In this document: positions 1-13,094 of the stretch, in pieces
How the letters are laid out: each line of letters opens with the position of its first letter
Position numbering within the stretch: position 1 is the first letter of the stretch
From: Gracilibacillus boraciitolerans JCM 21714
GTDB taxonomy: Bacteria > Bacillota > Bacilli > Bacillales > Amphibacillaceae
DNA: 64,000 bases
Reading direction: 5' to 3'
Assembly (NCBI RefSeq): GCF_000521485.1
Contig: NZ_BAVS01000001.1
Coordinates: 62,001 to 126,000, forward strand
Translations under genes and position numbers: made by a program
The notes under the pieces: generated by a model
Database searches by the model: none
Told to the model about the DNA's origin: nothing
What the model saw: the letters and a program-made list of their open reading frames with translations, nothing else

Positions 1-2
1 TA

Positions 3-686
3 ATTGCACCATATGATAAAGTAGACGAAAGAAAAAAAGTCGTGAAAAAGTTAAAAAAAGTTGCTAAAACAGTAGCATGTGAACCACTTAAAGAATGGAA
101 TATTAAAGAAGTTATTCAAAAAGTTGCAGAGGAGCATGGAGTTCGCATTTCTGATGAAGTTATCGATTATTTCATAAGTGAAATTGGTACTAACTTAATG
201 ATTATCCATTCAGAAATGAAAAAACTTGCATTATATGTCGGTGAGGGCAATACCATTCGAATGCAGGATGCTGAGATATTGCTGTCCAGCCAAGAGAATA
301 GTTCTGCGCTAAAGCTGGTTGATGCGATTATGGCAAATAACTTAGCAAAAGCAATTGATATTACCAAGGATTTAGAAAAAATGAACGAAGATCCAATTGC
401 TTTAATTTCCTTAGTTGCTTCCCAATTTCGATCCTTATTACATGTAAAGTTACTGAAAGAACAAGGCTACACCCAACAACAGATGGCAGGACAGCTTAAA
501 ATCCATCCATATGTTGCTAAACTGGCAATGACTAGACAGACCAAGTTCTCAACTAACGAATTAAAAGAAGCAATTAACTTGCTTACGGAAACAGATGTGC
601 AAATTAAAACAGGTAAAATGGAAAAATCACTCGCATTTGAATTATTACTTTATCAATTAATTAAAAAAAGGCAAACACTTATATAA
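3..686 (+). CDS. holA: DNA polymerase III subunit delta, C-terminal part
   Basis: The delta subunit opens the beta sliding clamp as part of the clamp loader at the replication fork. The window opens inside the gene: the frame is open from base 3, before the first possible start at 42, and begins with a segment typical of the family (APYDKVDERKK). About 228 residues remain of a protein usually near 340, covering the end of the AAA+ core and the C-terminal helical collar. The frame is intact to the stop at 686. Next comes a terminator and then rpsT on the opposite strand, the same holA-rpsT arrangement as in B. subtilis. The call rests on family-like sequence plus this context. Confidence 0.9.
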   Translation: MAPYDKVDERKKVVKKLKKVAKTVACEPLKEWNIKEVIQKVAEEHGVRISDEVIDYFISEIGTNLMIIHSEMKKLALYVGEGNTIRMQDAEILLSSQENSSALKLVDAIMANNLAKAIDITKDLEKMNEDPIALISLVASQFRSLLHVKLLKEQGYTQQQMAGQLKIHPYVAKLAMTRQTKFSTNELKEAINLLTETDVQIKTGKMEKSLAFELLLYQLIKKRQTLI

Positions 687-700
687 TGAAATACTTAAAA

Positions 701-736
701 AAACCGCAACTGCGTTATCACAGTTGCGGTTTTTTA
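701..736. terminator. Bidirectional terminator between holA and rpsT
   Basis: CCGCAACTG (704-712) pairs perfectly with CAGTTGCGG (721-729). The stem is flanked by A-rich sequence on the left and a T run on the right, so it can end transcripts of both convergent genes. Confidence 0.9.
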
Positions 737-739
737 CTA

Positions 740-1006
740 TTATGCACTAAGTCCGTTAACTTTTTTTGCTAAACGAGATTTTTGACGATCACCTTTGTTT
801 TGGTGAACAAGTCCTTTTTGCACAGCTTTATCAATTTTCTTTGTGGCAGTTTGAAGTGCAGCTTTTGCATTTTCTACCTCTTTGTTTGCTACTAATGCTT
901 CCACTTTCTTAATATGGGAACGCATATCTGTTTTTACAGATTGGTTTTGTAAACGGTGATCTTCGTTTGTACGTACACGTTTAATTGCTGATTTGATATT
1001 TGCCAA
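740..1006 (-). CDS. rpsT: 30S ribosomal protein S20
   Basis: S20 binds 16S rRNA early in small-subunit assembly. The 88-residue product is basic and ends [11 protein letters not shown], as in other Bacillaceae. I place the start at a TTG (1004-1006), giving (M)ANIKSAIKR, because it sits 8 bases after a strong GGAGGTG ribosome binding site and matches the family N-terminus ([10 protein letters not shown] in B. subtilis). Upstream ATGs would place this binding site inside the gene. It is convergent with holA and divergent from gpr. Confidence 0.93.
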   Translation of the reverse strand: MANIKSAIKRVRTNEDHRLQNQSVKTDMRSHIKKVEALVANKEVENAKAALQTATKKIDKAVQKGLVHQNKGDRQKSRLAKKVNGLSA

Positions 1007-1091
1007 TTCTTTCACCTCCATCATACATCATAGCCCTATCTTTATATTAGGTCAAATGACATTGTACCAAAGCTTGCGTGACTTTTCAATA

Positions 1092-1134
1092 AAAAATGAT
1101 CCGGTGGCAGATTTAACATCCGCGTATCATTTTA
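1092..1134. repeat. Inverted repeat between rpsT and gpr
   Basis: AAAATGAT (1093-1100) and ATCATTTT (1126-1133) form the base of a possible hairpin with a GC-containing interior. It lies in the divergent promoter region upstream of gpr. It could be a terminator remnant or an operator; nothing else in the sequence decides. Confidence 0.35.
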
Positions 1135-1178
1135 AAACACAGGGAAATGCTAAGAAAAATTAGGTGAGGAGTGATATA

Positions 1179-2269
1179 GTGGGAAAAAATCATTTGATGT
1201 TCGAACAGATTTAGCAGTTGAGGCAAAAGAAATGTATGTGGAACAAGAAGAAAGAAAAGACACAAAAATTGAAGGCGTCACAATTCACGAGACGCGTATT
1301 GGAAATATTGAAGTAACTACTGTTGAAGTGGATCAAAAAGGTGCAGAACATATCGGTAAAAATCCTGGATCCTACCGAACGATTTATTCAAATGCGATTA
1401 AAAGGCAAGATACAAAATCACAGGAAGAAACTGCAAAAGTTGTAACAAAACAATTGCTGGAATTAATGAAAAAAAATAAAATTCCAAAAGATGCTTCTGG
1501 ATTAATAGTGGGTCTCGGAAATCGAAATGTTACACCAGATGCCTTGGGCCCACTTGTAATAGATAAAGTACTTGTCACGAATCACCTGTTTGTTCACGAA
1601 CCACAGTATGTAAAAGAAGGTTATCGGAGGGTAGCCACAATAATTCCGGGCGTGATGGGTTTAACAGGCATTGAAACAAGCGACATTATTAAAGGAGTTA
1701 TCGATAAGTATCAACCGGGATTTTTGATTGCAATTGATGCTTTAGCTTCTCGTTCAATGGAGAGAGTGAATGCAACGATTCAGCTTTCTGATTCTGGTAT
1801 CCATCCTGGTTCAGGTGTAGGTAACAATAGAAAAGAACTTAGTGAAAAGACGTTAGGGGTACCCGTTTTTGCGATAGGGGTACCAACCGTTGTTGATGCG
1901 GTCACTATAACAAGTGACGCCATCGATTATGTACTGAAGCATATTGGAAAGGAATGGAAGGAAAAAGATAGACCTTCAAAATCTTTAACACCAGCTGGTT
2001 TAAATTTCGGCGATCGTTCCTTATCTGAAGATGACTTACCACCCATTGAGAAAAGAGAGAAAATTTTTGGAATGATTGGTGCATTAGACGAACAGGAAAA
2101 AAGAGCATTAATGCAAGAAGTATTGACGCCACTTGGACATAACTTAATGGTTACTCCTAAAGAAATTGATGGATATATTAAAGATCTCGCTCACTTATTA
2201 GCAGAGTCACTAAATGCTGCCTTACATGAAAATGTAACGATTAAAAACTTCAGTCAATATACACGATAA
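1179..2269 (+). CDS. gpr: Germination protease Gpr (frameshift near the start)
   Basis: Gpr is the spore protease (peptidase family M63) that degrades small acid-soluble spore proteins early in germination. It is made as a zymogen that processes itself. The long frame from 1232 carries family segments such as IHPGSGVGNNRKELS and RTIYSNAIKRQ. The true start appears to be the GTG at 1179, after GGTGAGGAG. The family pro-segment (FDVRTDLAVEAKE) is encoded at 1193-1231 but lies one frame off, because the A run at 1184-1189 is one base short. With that base restored the protein is about 363 residues. It is followed by spoIIP, as in B. subtilis. Confidence 0.92.
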
Positions 2270-2342
2270 AATATGTTCTACTTTCTATCGATTCCTCATA
2301 ACTATTAATAGAGCTAATAGAGGAGATAGAAGGGAGAACATT

Positions 2343-3522
2343 ATGAGACGTACCAATCATAGACAAAAAAGAGTCTTTTTATTCACCCAGTATAAATTAG
2401 TAATGATTATATCCATTTTTTTAAGCGGATTTTTTGCGATGTTTATATTAATAGGTGTTTTAACAAGTTTGGATCCAAATTATAGAGTTTCTTCAAATAC
2501 AGTAAAAAAGTGGACGACAAATATTAATGAAGTTCATTTTTTGTCTTTAATGATGATGGAAAATCGGATGTTTAAAGAAGCATTACCGGAGGATAAACCT
2601 CCGATCGATATATGGAAAGTTGTATTTGAATTAGGAACAAATGTGAGAATGCATGATGTTCGCAGTTTATTAGGCAGAGAATTACCTGGTTTTGAAATGT
2701 ATGATCGTCAAATTCTTATCGCTGGAGAAGGAACAGATTACACCAATTTAACGATGGAATCGACGCCACCACTAGATATTGTCTTAGAAGAAAGAGAAGC
2801 GACGACTCCTGAGGAAAAAGAAGATAAGGGTCCTGTCAAAGAAGAACAAAAGCAAACGACAGGCAATCGTAACATTGTATTTTTATATAACACACATAAT
2901 CGAGAGTCCTTTTTGCCTTATTTACCTAACACAAATGACCCAAATGATGCTTTCCATAATAAAGTCAATATTACCAATGTCAGTGATCAATTGGCTAAAG
3001 ACTTAAAGCAATTTGGTATTGGTGCAGAAGTTGATCATACGGATATTGGTTCGATACTGAATGATAAGGGCTGGGATTATTCCGCAGATTCCTATACTGC
3101 CTCAAAAGAAGTTGTCGAAGCTGCTTTAACTAAGAATAAGGATCTGAACTACGTTTTTGACTTGCATCGTGACAGTGTAAGAAAAGATATTACTACGATT
3201 AAACTTGGTGAAAAATCGTATGCAAAGATTATGTTCGTAATTGGTGGAGACAATCCTAATTATGAACGAAATTATGCTTTAGCGAAAGCTTTACACGAAC
3301 AACTTGAAAAGAAATATGCCGGTCTGAGTCGTGGGGGTTGAAAAATATGGAGGAGCGGGACGCAATGGTGTATACAATCAGGACGTTTCCAATAATGCTT
3401 TAACGATTGAATTCGGTGGCGTTGACAATACGATGGAAGAGCTATATAACACCTCAGAAGTGTTTGCAGAAATATTTAGTGAATATTATTGGGATGCCCA
3501 AAAAGTTTCTGGATCAAATTAG
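2343..3522 (+). CDS. spoIIP: Stage II sporulation protein P (frameshifted)
   Basis: SpoIIP is a membrane-anchored peptidoglycan amidase/endopeptidase that works with SpoIID and SpoIIM during engulfment of the forespore. A short basic N-terminus precedes one transmembrane segment (about residues 18-40). The linker is acidic. The catalytic domain starts around FLYNTHNRESF and includes FDLHRDS, whose His residues fit the zinc site. The frame breaks at 3333-3337, where five G give a stop after LSRGG. With four G the protein continues as LSRGVEKYGGAGRNGVYNQD to the stop at 3522, which is the family C-terminus. An extra G in the consensus is the simplest reading. Confidence 0.92.
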
Positions 3523-3534
3523 GAGGTAATTATA

Positions 3535-3840
3535 GTGAAATATTTCTTTTATTTATTATTGTTAAGCTTTATTTTTTCGTTGGGAATGTATATTGGTATT
3601 GATCGCAGCAGCACTGAAATGATTAAAGAAATCTCAGAAGATTTGCCCGCAGAAGAAACAGTTATTAATCGAGATAAAATTATAGAGGAGATAGAAGAGA
3701 ATCAACAGCAAGTAGTGGCAGCAGCGGACATTGAGCCTTCTATTCTGCATTCGGTGGCGAATGGTGGAGAAAAGGTGGTCAAAAAAATCTGTGATCAAGT
3801 GATTGAAGTTACGTATTCACTTGTAGATGGCATTTTTTAG
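3535..3840 (+). CDS. yqxA: YqxA family small membrane protein
   Basis: This 101-residue protein has one N-terminal hydrophobic segment (residues 3-21) followed by an acidic, Gln-rich tail. It starts at a GTG after AGGAGG, 12 bases downstream of spoIIP, and is probably cotranscribed with it. In B. subtilis yqxA occupies the same place between spoIIP and lepA. The family (DUF3679) has no defined function. The assignment rests on position and overall form. Confidence 0.75.
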   Translation: MKYFFYLLLLSFIFSLGMYIGIDRSSTEMIKEISEDLPAEETVINRDKIIEEIEENQQQVVAAADIEPSILHSVANGGEKVVKKICDQVIEVTYSLVDGIF

Positions 3841-3903
3841 AGATTACATTGGTATCAAAGCAATCGCAGCAGAACCTTCTTTCTTGATCTCGTTATCTTT
3901 CTG

Positions 3904-3932
3904 TTGAACATACACGTGTTCACTGCTATAAT
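3904..3932 (+). promoter_or_regulatory. Probable sigma-A promoter of lepA
   Basis: TTGAAC (3904-3909) and TATAAT (3927-3932) are separated by 17 bases, about 40 bases before the lepA start. Confidence 0.7.
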
Positions 3933-3972
3933 CAATGCTAGGATTGTGGTCAAATATAGGAGTTGAAGGACA

Positions 3973-5791
3973 TTGACGAATACTAGAGATCAGAATAAAG
4001 TAAGAAATTTTTCGATTATTGCACATATTGATCACGGTAAATCAACGCTGGCAGACCGAATATTGGAAAAAACCAAAGCGTTAACGGCACGTGAAATGAA
4101 AGAACAATTTTTGGATGGTATGGACCTGGAACGTGAGCGTGGAATTACAATTAAATTGAATGCGGTTCAGTTAAAATATGACCGAGGCGATGGGATGAGT
4201 ATCTTTTTCATTTAATTGATACACCAGGACATGTCGATTTTACATATGAAGTCTCTCGAAGTCTGGCAGCCTGTGAAGGCGCTATTCTGGTAGTAGATGC
4301 TGCTCAAGGGATTGAAGCACAAACGTTGGCAAATGTTTATTTAGCAATGGATAATGAACTGGAAATTATTCCTGTTATTAATAAGATTGACTTACCAAGT
4401 GCTGATCCTGAGCGGGTCAAGCAAGAAATTACAGATGTTATAGGTATTGATGGAGAAGAAGCTATATTGGCAAGTGGAAAATCAGGAATTGGCATTGAAG
4501 ATATTCTCGAACAAATTGTTGAAAGAATTCCGGCACCTGCGGAGATCCTGATGCCCCCCCATTAAAGGCACTGATTTTTGACTCTTTATATGATCAATAT
4601 CGTGGGGTCGTGGCATATGTGTGTGTAAAGGAAGGCACTGTAAAATTAGGCGATAAGATTAAAATGATGGCGACGGGTAAAGAATTTGAAGTGAATGAAG
4701 TGGGTGTCTTCAACCCAAAACCTACCAAACTTCAAGAGCTAACAGTTGGTGATGTCGGCTATTTGACTGCTTCCATTAAGAATGTGGGAGATACACGTGT
4801 AGGGGGGGATACGGTTACATTAGTAGATAATCCTGCATCAAATCCATTACCAGGGTATCGAAAATTAAACCCGATGGTATTCTGTGGGTTATATCCAGTT
4901 AATGCAGATAATTATAATGATCTGCGTGAAGCGTTGGAAAGATTAGAATTGAATGATTCTTCGTTACAATATGAGGCAGAAACTTCTCAAGCATTGGGTT
5001 TTGGTTTTCGCTGCGGCTTTTTAGGACTTTTACATATGGAAATTGTTCAGGAGCGAATTGAGCGGGAATTCTCAATAGATTTAATTACGACAGCCCCTAG
5101 TGTTATTTACAGTGTGATTAAGACTGACGGTGAGAAGGTTACCATTGATAATCCATCTTTTATGCCTGACAATCAATCGATCCAGGAAGTGCAGGAACCA
5201 TATGTTCGTGCAACGGTAATGGTGCCGAATGATTTTGTAGGTCCGGTGATGGAAATTTGCCAAAAAAAACGTGGTGATTTCTTAGACATGCAGTATTTAG
5301 CTGATAACCGCGTGAATATTGTCTATGAAATACCGTTATCAGAAATTGTGTATGATTTCTTTGATCAATTAAAATCGCAGACGAAAGGCTATGCTTCCTT
5401 CGATTATGAAATGATTGGATATAAAACCTCTAATTTAGTTAAAATGGATATTTTATTAAATGGTGATACCATTGATGCTTTATCATTCATTGTTCATCGG
5501 GATTTCGCTTTTGACCGTGGCAAACAAATAGCTGATAAATTAAAAACATTAATACCAAGACAGCAATTTGAAGTACCAATACAAGCAGCGATCGGTAATA
5601 AAATTGTTGCAAGAACTACCATCAAAGCAATGCGTAAAAACGTCTTAAGCAAATGTTACGGCGGCGATATTACTCGAAAGCGTAAGTTGTTGGAGAAACA
5701 AAAAGAAGGTAAAAAACGAATGAAAATGGTTGGTTCTGTGGAAGTTCCGCAAGAGGCCTTTATGGCAGTATTGAAAATGGATGACGAATAG
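3973..5791 (+). CDS. lepA: Elongation factor 4, LepA (two frameshifts)
   Basis: LepA/EF4 is a ribosome-dependent GTPase related to EF-G that acts on stalled or misplaced ribosomes. G1 (AHIDHGKST), the RGIT switch and G3 (DTPGHVDF) are encoded in order, followed by NKIDLP for G4 and the LepA-specific C-terminal domain. The start is a TTG with AGGAG 10 bases upstream. Two one-base losses break the frame. The first is at about 4193, where GATGGG should be GATGGGG for the family sequence. The second is at about 4541-4543, just before GDPDAP. Two runs of seven also add single residues: C7 at 4554-4560 gives DAPPLK for DAPLK, and G7 at 4802-4808 gives RVGGDT for RVGDT. Confidence 0.95.
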
Positions 5792-5799
5792 AACTATTT

Positions 5800-5829
5800 A
5801 AACCCTTGTCTATTGGCAAGGGTTTTGCC
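5800..5829 (+). terminator. Weak terminator or attenuator after lepA
   Basis: AAACCCTTG (5800-5808) pairs with CAAGGGTTT (5817-5825). Only four T follow the stem, so read-through into hemW is likely. Confidence 0.6.
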
Positions 5830-5851
5830 ATACGATGAAGGAGGAAACTAA

Positions 5852-7000
5852 ATGGTATCATCAGTTTATATACACATCCCTTTCTGTGAGAAAATTTGTC
5901 ATTATTGTGATTTCACTAAGTTTTTTTATGAGGAAAAAATGGCAGATGATTATTTAATTGCATTAGAAAATGAAATAAAGACAAATATTGTTTCACCAAA
6001 TCAAAAAATGAAAACAATTTTCGTTGGGGGGGGAGGTACCCCCCCAACAGCTTTAAACAATCGTCAATTAACAAAATTAGTGAAAATAATTGACTATTAT
6101 TTCGATGTTGCTGGAGTATCTGAATACACTTTTGAAGCGAATCCTGGAGACTTAACAAAAGAAAAAATAAAAATACTTCGAGATAATGGGGTCAGTCGTA
6201 TTTCAATGGGTGTTCAAGTATTTGATGATGATATGTTAGAGCAACTTGGAAGGTTACACCGGATTAAAGATGTGTATCAAAACATCAATGATCTTATAAA
6301 TGCTGGCATTACTAATATCAGTATCGATTTGATGTACAGTTTGCCGAATCAAACAATTGCTCACTTTGAAAAAACACTACACGAAGCATTACAATTTCAA
6401 TTGCCACATTATTCGGCATACTCTCTGCAAATTGAACCAAAAACAATATTTTACCAACGTTATAAAAAAGGAACGCTGACCAAGCCACCAGAAGAAATTG
6501 AAGCAGATATGTATGAAATATTAAGAAAAGAAATGAATGGCAAGGGAGTTTTCCAATATGAAATTAGCAACTTTGCAAAACCAGGGTTCGAAAGTCAACA
6601 TAATTTAACTTATTGGAATAACGACTATTATTATGGCTTCGGTGCAGGCGCACATGGTTATTTGCCAGGAGAACGTATTGTTAACATTCGACCTTTTCCG
6701 GCGTATGTAGAAGAGGCAAACAGATCTGGTAAACCAATATTGCATGTTGAAAAAATCAGAAAAAAAGAACAAGTGGAAGAGGAAATGTTTTTAGGCTTGC
6801 GCAAATCAGAAGGAGTATCTATTGATGATTTTGAAGCAAAATATCAATTGAAGCTTAAGAAATTATATAAAGAGGAACTACGAAATCTAGCACAACGTGG
6901 CTGGATTGAATATGATCAGCGATTCGTCAGGCTTACAGAAGCGGGTAAACCATTCGGTAATGAAGTATTCCAATCCTTCTTACTTGATCATGACCTATAA
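5852..7000 (+). CDS. hemW: Heme chaperone HemW (radical SAM)
   Basis: HemW-type proteins resemble oxygen-independent coproporphyrinogen III oxidase but transfer heme to target proteins. The radical SAM CxxxCxxC motif is at C12, C16 and C19 (FCEKICHYCDF). The fourth Cys that marks true HemN enzymes is not present nearby, which favours HemW. The start has AAGGAGGAAAC upstream. The 382-residue frame is intact. Around residues 59-66 it carries both a G8 (6026-6033) and a C7 (6039-6045) run, giving VGGGGTPPT where the family has VGGGTPT. Each run adds one codon. It lies between lepA and hrcA as in B. subtilis. Confidence 0.9.
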   Translation: MVSSVYIHIPFCEKICHYCDFTKFFYEEKMADDYLIALENEIKTNIVSPNQKMKTIFVGGGGTPPTALNNRQLTKLVKIIDYYFDVAGVSEYTFEANPGDLTKEKIKILRDNGVSRISMGVQVFDDDMLEQLGRLHRIKDVYQNINDLINAGITNISIDLMYSLPNQTIAHFEKTLHEALQFQLPHYSAYSLQIEPKTIFYQRYKKGTLTKPPEEIEADMYEILRKEMNGKGVFQYEISNFAKPGFESQHNLTYWNNDYYYGFGAGAHGYLPGERIVNIRPFPAYVEEANRSGKPILHVEKIRKKEQVEEEMFLGLRKSEGVSIDDFEAKYQLKLKKLYKEELRNLAQRGWIEYDQRFVRLTEAGKPFGNEVFQSFLLDHDL

Positions 7001-7064
7001 ATTTTACTGAACATTAATTGGTAAATATGCTACAGACAAAATTATAAATTTCTATGTTTCTTTG

Positions 7065-7093
7065 TTGACATTTTCTTATCTATTTGATAATTT
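7065..7093 (+). promoter_or_regulatory. Probable sigma-A promoter of the hrcA operon
   Basis: TTGACA (7065-7070) is followed after 17 bases by TAATTT (7088-7093), directly upstream of the CIRCE operator. Confidence 0.6.
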
Positions 7094-7103
7094 ATTATTA
7101 GAT

Positions 7104-7130
7104 TTAGCACTCAAGATCCCAGAGTGCTAA
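7104..7130 (+). promoter_or_regulatory. CIRCE operator (HrcA binding site)
   Basis: TTAGCACTC (7104-7112), nine bases, GAGTGCTAA (7122-7130): a perfect match to the CIRCE inverted repeat. HrcA bound here represses the hrcA-grpE-dnaK-dnaJ operon until heat stress draws away GroEL. Confidence 0.97.
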
Positions 7131-7145
7131 CAGAGGTGATCATCG

Positions 7146-8171
7146 ATGCTTACAGAAAGACAAATATTAGTGTTGGTAGTTATAATTGATGAATTCATTC
7201 AAACGGCACAACCGATTGGATCAAGAGCCATTGCGAAAAAGGCAGAAATTACATTTAGTCCTGCTACGATTCGTAATGAAATGGCAGATTTAGAAGAGTT
7301 AGGATATATTGAAAAAACACATACTTCTTCAGGTCGAGTACCATCTGAAAAAGGCTATCGTTTTTATGTGGATCATTTAATGTCTCCATTCCGATTATCA
7401 AAGCAGGATATGTTGACCATTCAACAAACGTTTCAAAAGGAAATGATTGAGTTCGAGTTATTGGTGCAAAAATCTGCCAGAGTTCTGTCAGATATAACGA
7501 ACTATACCTCGATTATTTTAGGACCTGAAGTGTTTGAAACGACGCTTAAACAAATTCAAATTATTAGTTTGAGTGATCATACCGCTGTAGCTATTTTAGT
7601 TACAAGCACAGGACATGTTGAACATCGACACTTCAATGTGCCACCAACGATGCAGACGTCAGATTTGGAGAAGTTAATTAATATCTTGAATGATCGATTA
7701 GTTGGAGTGCCTATTGTTCAATTGCAACAAAAGCTGTATGGAGAAGTTTCTCAACTGTTACAACGATACAGTTCAGATTTTCAAACAACCTATTCTTTTC
7801 TGAAAGATGCTTTGTTAGATAAGCAACCTGTAAAGCTCTATATGGATGGCAAAACAAATATCATGTTACAACCAGAGTTTAATGATATTCATAAAATTCA
7901 ATCTCTCTATACTGTGATGGAAAAAGAAGATAAGATGGCCAATATATTGAGAACTTCTGGTAAAGGTATCAAAGTATCAATTGGACAGGAAAACGAATTA
8001 GATGAAATGCAGGATTGCAGTTTAATTACAGCGACTTATACGTTGGGGGGGGAAAAACAATTAGGTACCATTGCTCTTCTTGGTCCAACACGCATGGAGT
8101 ATTCTAAAGTTGTAACTTTATTAAACATTTTATCACAACGATTAACAGATACGTTTCATTCGTGGCGTTAA
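7146..8171 (+). CDS. hrcA: Heat-inducible transcription repressor HrcA
   Basis: HrcA represses class I heat-shock genes through the CIRCE site that lies just upstream, so the gene is autoregulated. The N-terminal winged helix carries the family sequence FSPATIRNEMADLEELGY (about residues 37-54), followed by HTSSGRVPSEKGYRFYVD. The C-terminal GAF-like domain ends GPTRMEYSKV. The start is the ATG after AGAGGTGATC. The frame is intact at 341 residues. A G8 run at 8045-8052 encodes LGGEK and may include one extra Gly. Confidence 0.96.
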   Translation: MLTERQILVLVVIIDEFIQTAQPIGSRAIAKKAEITFSPATIRNEMADLEELGYIEKTHTSSGRVPSEKGYRFYVDHLMSPFRLSKQDMLTIQQTFQKEMIEFELLVQKSARVLSDITNYTSIILGPEVFETTLKQIQIISLSDHTAVAILVTSTGHVEHRHFNVPPTMQTSDLEKLINILNDRLVGVPIVQLQQKLYGEVSQLLQRYSSDFQTTYSFLKDALLDKQPVKLYMDGKTNIMLQPEFNDIHKIQSLYTVMEKEDKMANILRTSGKGIKVSIGQENELDEMQDCSLITATYTLGGEKQLGTIALLGPTRMEYSKVVTLLNILSQRLTDTFHSWR

Positions 8172-8298
8172 ATCGCATAACTTCTATCCTTTTAGTTGTA
8201 TAACATTTGATCTTTTATAGAAAGTATGTTTAGCTATACATTGGTTTTACTGCCATTAAATAGGTTTATAAGCATGTTAATAGGGGGGGGTGACAGGA

Positions 8299-10744
<2,446 letters not shown>

Positions 10745-10765
10745 TAAGAGTTAGATAGGCAAAAG

Positions 10766-10804
10766 AAAAAGTCAAAGTCAGAACCAAATGGCTTTGGCTT
10801 TTTC
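10766..10804 (+). terminator. Terminator between dnaK and dnaJ
   Basis: AAAAAGTCAAAG (10766-10777) pairs with CTTTGGCTTTTT (10791-10802), with one G-T pair. The stem ends in T-rich sequence. It probably reduces dnaJ expression relative to dnaK. The remaining 180 bases to dnaJ show no further clear feature. Confidence 0.7.
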
Positions 10805-10982
10805 CATGAATAACGAACTATTACAATCATCATACATTGAACAAGGGACACGAACTGTGAATTACTTCGCAGTTTAGATGTTTTGTCCATGTGGTGTTAA
10901 CCATTTATAATGTTTGCTTATCTTTAATGAACAATGTTATGATAAATGTTATGCAATAAACGAGCGGGAGTGTGTATATTCA

Positions 10983-12102
10983 GTGAGTAAAAGAGACTAT
11001 TATGAAATTCTTGGGATATCGAAAGATGCATCAAAAGATGAGATAAAAAAAGCTTATCGAAAACTAGCCAGAAAGTATCATCCAGATGTGAATAAAGAAG
11101 AAGGTACAGATCAAAAATTTAAAGAAGTAAAAGAAGCTTATGAAGTATTAGGAAATGAACAGAAAAGATCCCAATACGATCAATTTGGTCATGCAAATCC
11201 ACAGGGTCAGGGTGGATTCGGCGGAGCAGAAGATTTTGGAGGATTTGGAGATATTTTCGATATGTTCTTTGGTGGTGGACGTCGAAGAGATCCAAATGCC
11301 CCCTCGTCAGGGTAATGATCTACAATATACGATGACATTGGATTTTGAAGATGCTGTTTTTGGTAAAGAAACAGACATTCAAATTCCTAAAGAAGAAGAA
11401 TGTTCTACATGTAATGGTTCAGGAGCAAAGCCGGGCACATCACCTGAAACATGTAGCCATTGTAAAGGTAGTGGTCAATTAAACGTTGAGCAAAATACCC
11501 CCCCATTTGGCAGAGTGGTAAATCGAAGAGTATGTCATTATTGTCAGGGAACAGGTAAAATAATAAAAGATAAATGTACTACTTGTGGTGGACAAGGAAA
11601 AGTACAGTCACGCAAGAAAATTCACGTTAGTATCCCGGCAGGTATTGATAACGGTCAACAGATACGAGTAGCTGGACAAGGTGAGCCAGGTGCGAATGGT
11701 GGACCAGCAGGTGATTTATATGTGGTCATTCAAGTTAAATCTCACGAGTTCTATGAACGTGAGGGTGATCATATATTTTGTGAGATGCCAATCACCTTTA
11801 CACAAGCTGCATTAGGTGATGAAATTGAAGTGCCGACTTTACACGGAAAAGTTAAATTGAAAGTACCAGCAGGTACGCAAACCGGGAAAACATTCCGACT
11901 GAAAGGTAAAGGCGCTCCAAATGTTCGAGGATATGGTCAAGGAGACCAGCATATTAAAATCCGAGTGATTACACCAACGAGCCTGAATGATCGTCAAAAA
12001 GAGCTGCTTAGAGAATTTAATGATATTAGTGGAAACCAACCTACAGATGAACATGAAAATTCATTCTTTCAACGAGTTAAAAGAGCCTTTAAAGGTGAGT
12101 AG
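10983..12102 (+). CDS. dnaJ: Chaperone DnaJ (Hsp40, frameshifted)
   Basis: DnaJ stimulates DnaK and binds substrates. The start is a GTG giving (M)[11 protein letters not shown]. The J domain contains the HPD tripeptide (YHPDVN), followed by a Gly/Phe-rich linker. Four zinc-finger CxxCxGxG repeats start at CSTCNGSG and are followed by the C-terminal beta domains. The frame breaks in the linker at 11299-11303, where five C replace the four needed for [17 protein letters not shown]7 run at 11498-11504 adds a Pro in the zinc region (NTPPF for NTPF). Fifth gene of the heat-shock group, ahead of prmA. Confidence 0.95.
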
Positions 12103-12140
12103 TCCATAATTTAAATCTATAACAAAGTGAGTTGATCTGG

Positions 12141-13090
12141 TTGAAGTGGACAGAGCTAAGTATCTTTACAACAAATGAAGCAATTGAACCTATATCTAAT
12201 ATTATTCATGAAGCAGGTGCTGGTGGAGTAGTCATTGAAGATCGGCAAGAGCTAGAGAAAGATAGAGACACACCATATGGTGAAATCTATGATCTCAATC
12301 CAGAAAATTATTCCGAAGAAGGCGTTCGGTTAAAAGCGTATCTTCCTGTGAATAGTTTTTTAGGTGAAACGGTATCTGAAATTAAACAAGCGATTAATAA
12401 TTTATTAATTTATGATATTGATATTGGTGCGAATCGCATTACGCTAAGTGAAGTAAATGAAGAAGAATGGGCAACAGCTTGGAAGAAATATTATAAACCA
12501 GTGAAAATCTCTGAACGTATTACGATCACACCGACCTGGGAAGATTATCAGCCTGTTTCCACAGATGAACTTATTATTGAATTGGATCCGGGAATGGCGT
12601 TTGGTACTGGAACACATCCAACCACCGTTCTTAGTATTCAAGCATTAGAACGATTCATAGAAAAGGGTCAAATAGTTATGGATGTTGGTTGTGGATCTGG
12701 TGTATTAAGTATTGCATCGATATTACTAGGTGCAAATAAGTATTAGCCTATGATTTAGATGAAGTAGCTATTCAAAGCACTAAACTTAATGTGAAGGTAA
12801 ATAAAGTTAATCAACAAGTTGTTGTTAAACAAAATAATTTGTTGGAAAATGTAGAAGAAGAAGCGAATGTTATTGTGGCAAACATCTTAGCTGAAATTAT
12901 TTTGCGTTTTGAGCACGATGCCTTCAAGTTATTAACGCCAGGCGGTTATTTTATTACTTCAGGTATCATTCAAAAGAAAAAAGATGCTGTAAAACAAGGT
13001 TTGGAAAATGCTGGTTTTCATATATTGGAAGTGAATCAAATGGAAGATTGGATCTCGATAATCGCACAAAAGCCTGAAGAGGATAGATAA
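12141..13090 (+). CDS. prmA: Ribosomal protein L11 methyltransferase PrmA (frameshifted)
   Basis: PrmA trimethylates ribosomal protein L11 with SAM. I place the start at the TTG at 12141, giving (M)[13 protein letters not shown], which aligns with the family start. The TTG at 12132 is an alternative. The SAM site appears as [15 protein letters not shown] and [14 protein letters not shown]. The frame breaks at about 12736-12739 (AATAAGTA for AATAAAGTA). Downstream, [11 protein letters not shown] and the NPPY-like VANILAEI continue in the next frame. Restored length is about 316 residues. Confidence 0.93.
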
Positions 13091-13094
13091 TCAT

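Noticed and set aside
11299-11303. Programmed frameshift in dnaJ at the C run
   Set aside because: No slippery heptamer with a downstream structure is evident, and many unrelated genes show the same kind of break. Sequence error is simpler.
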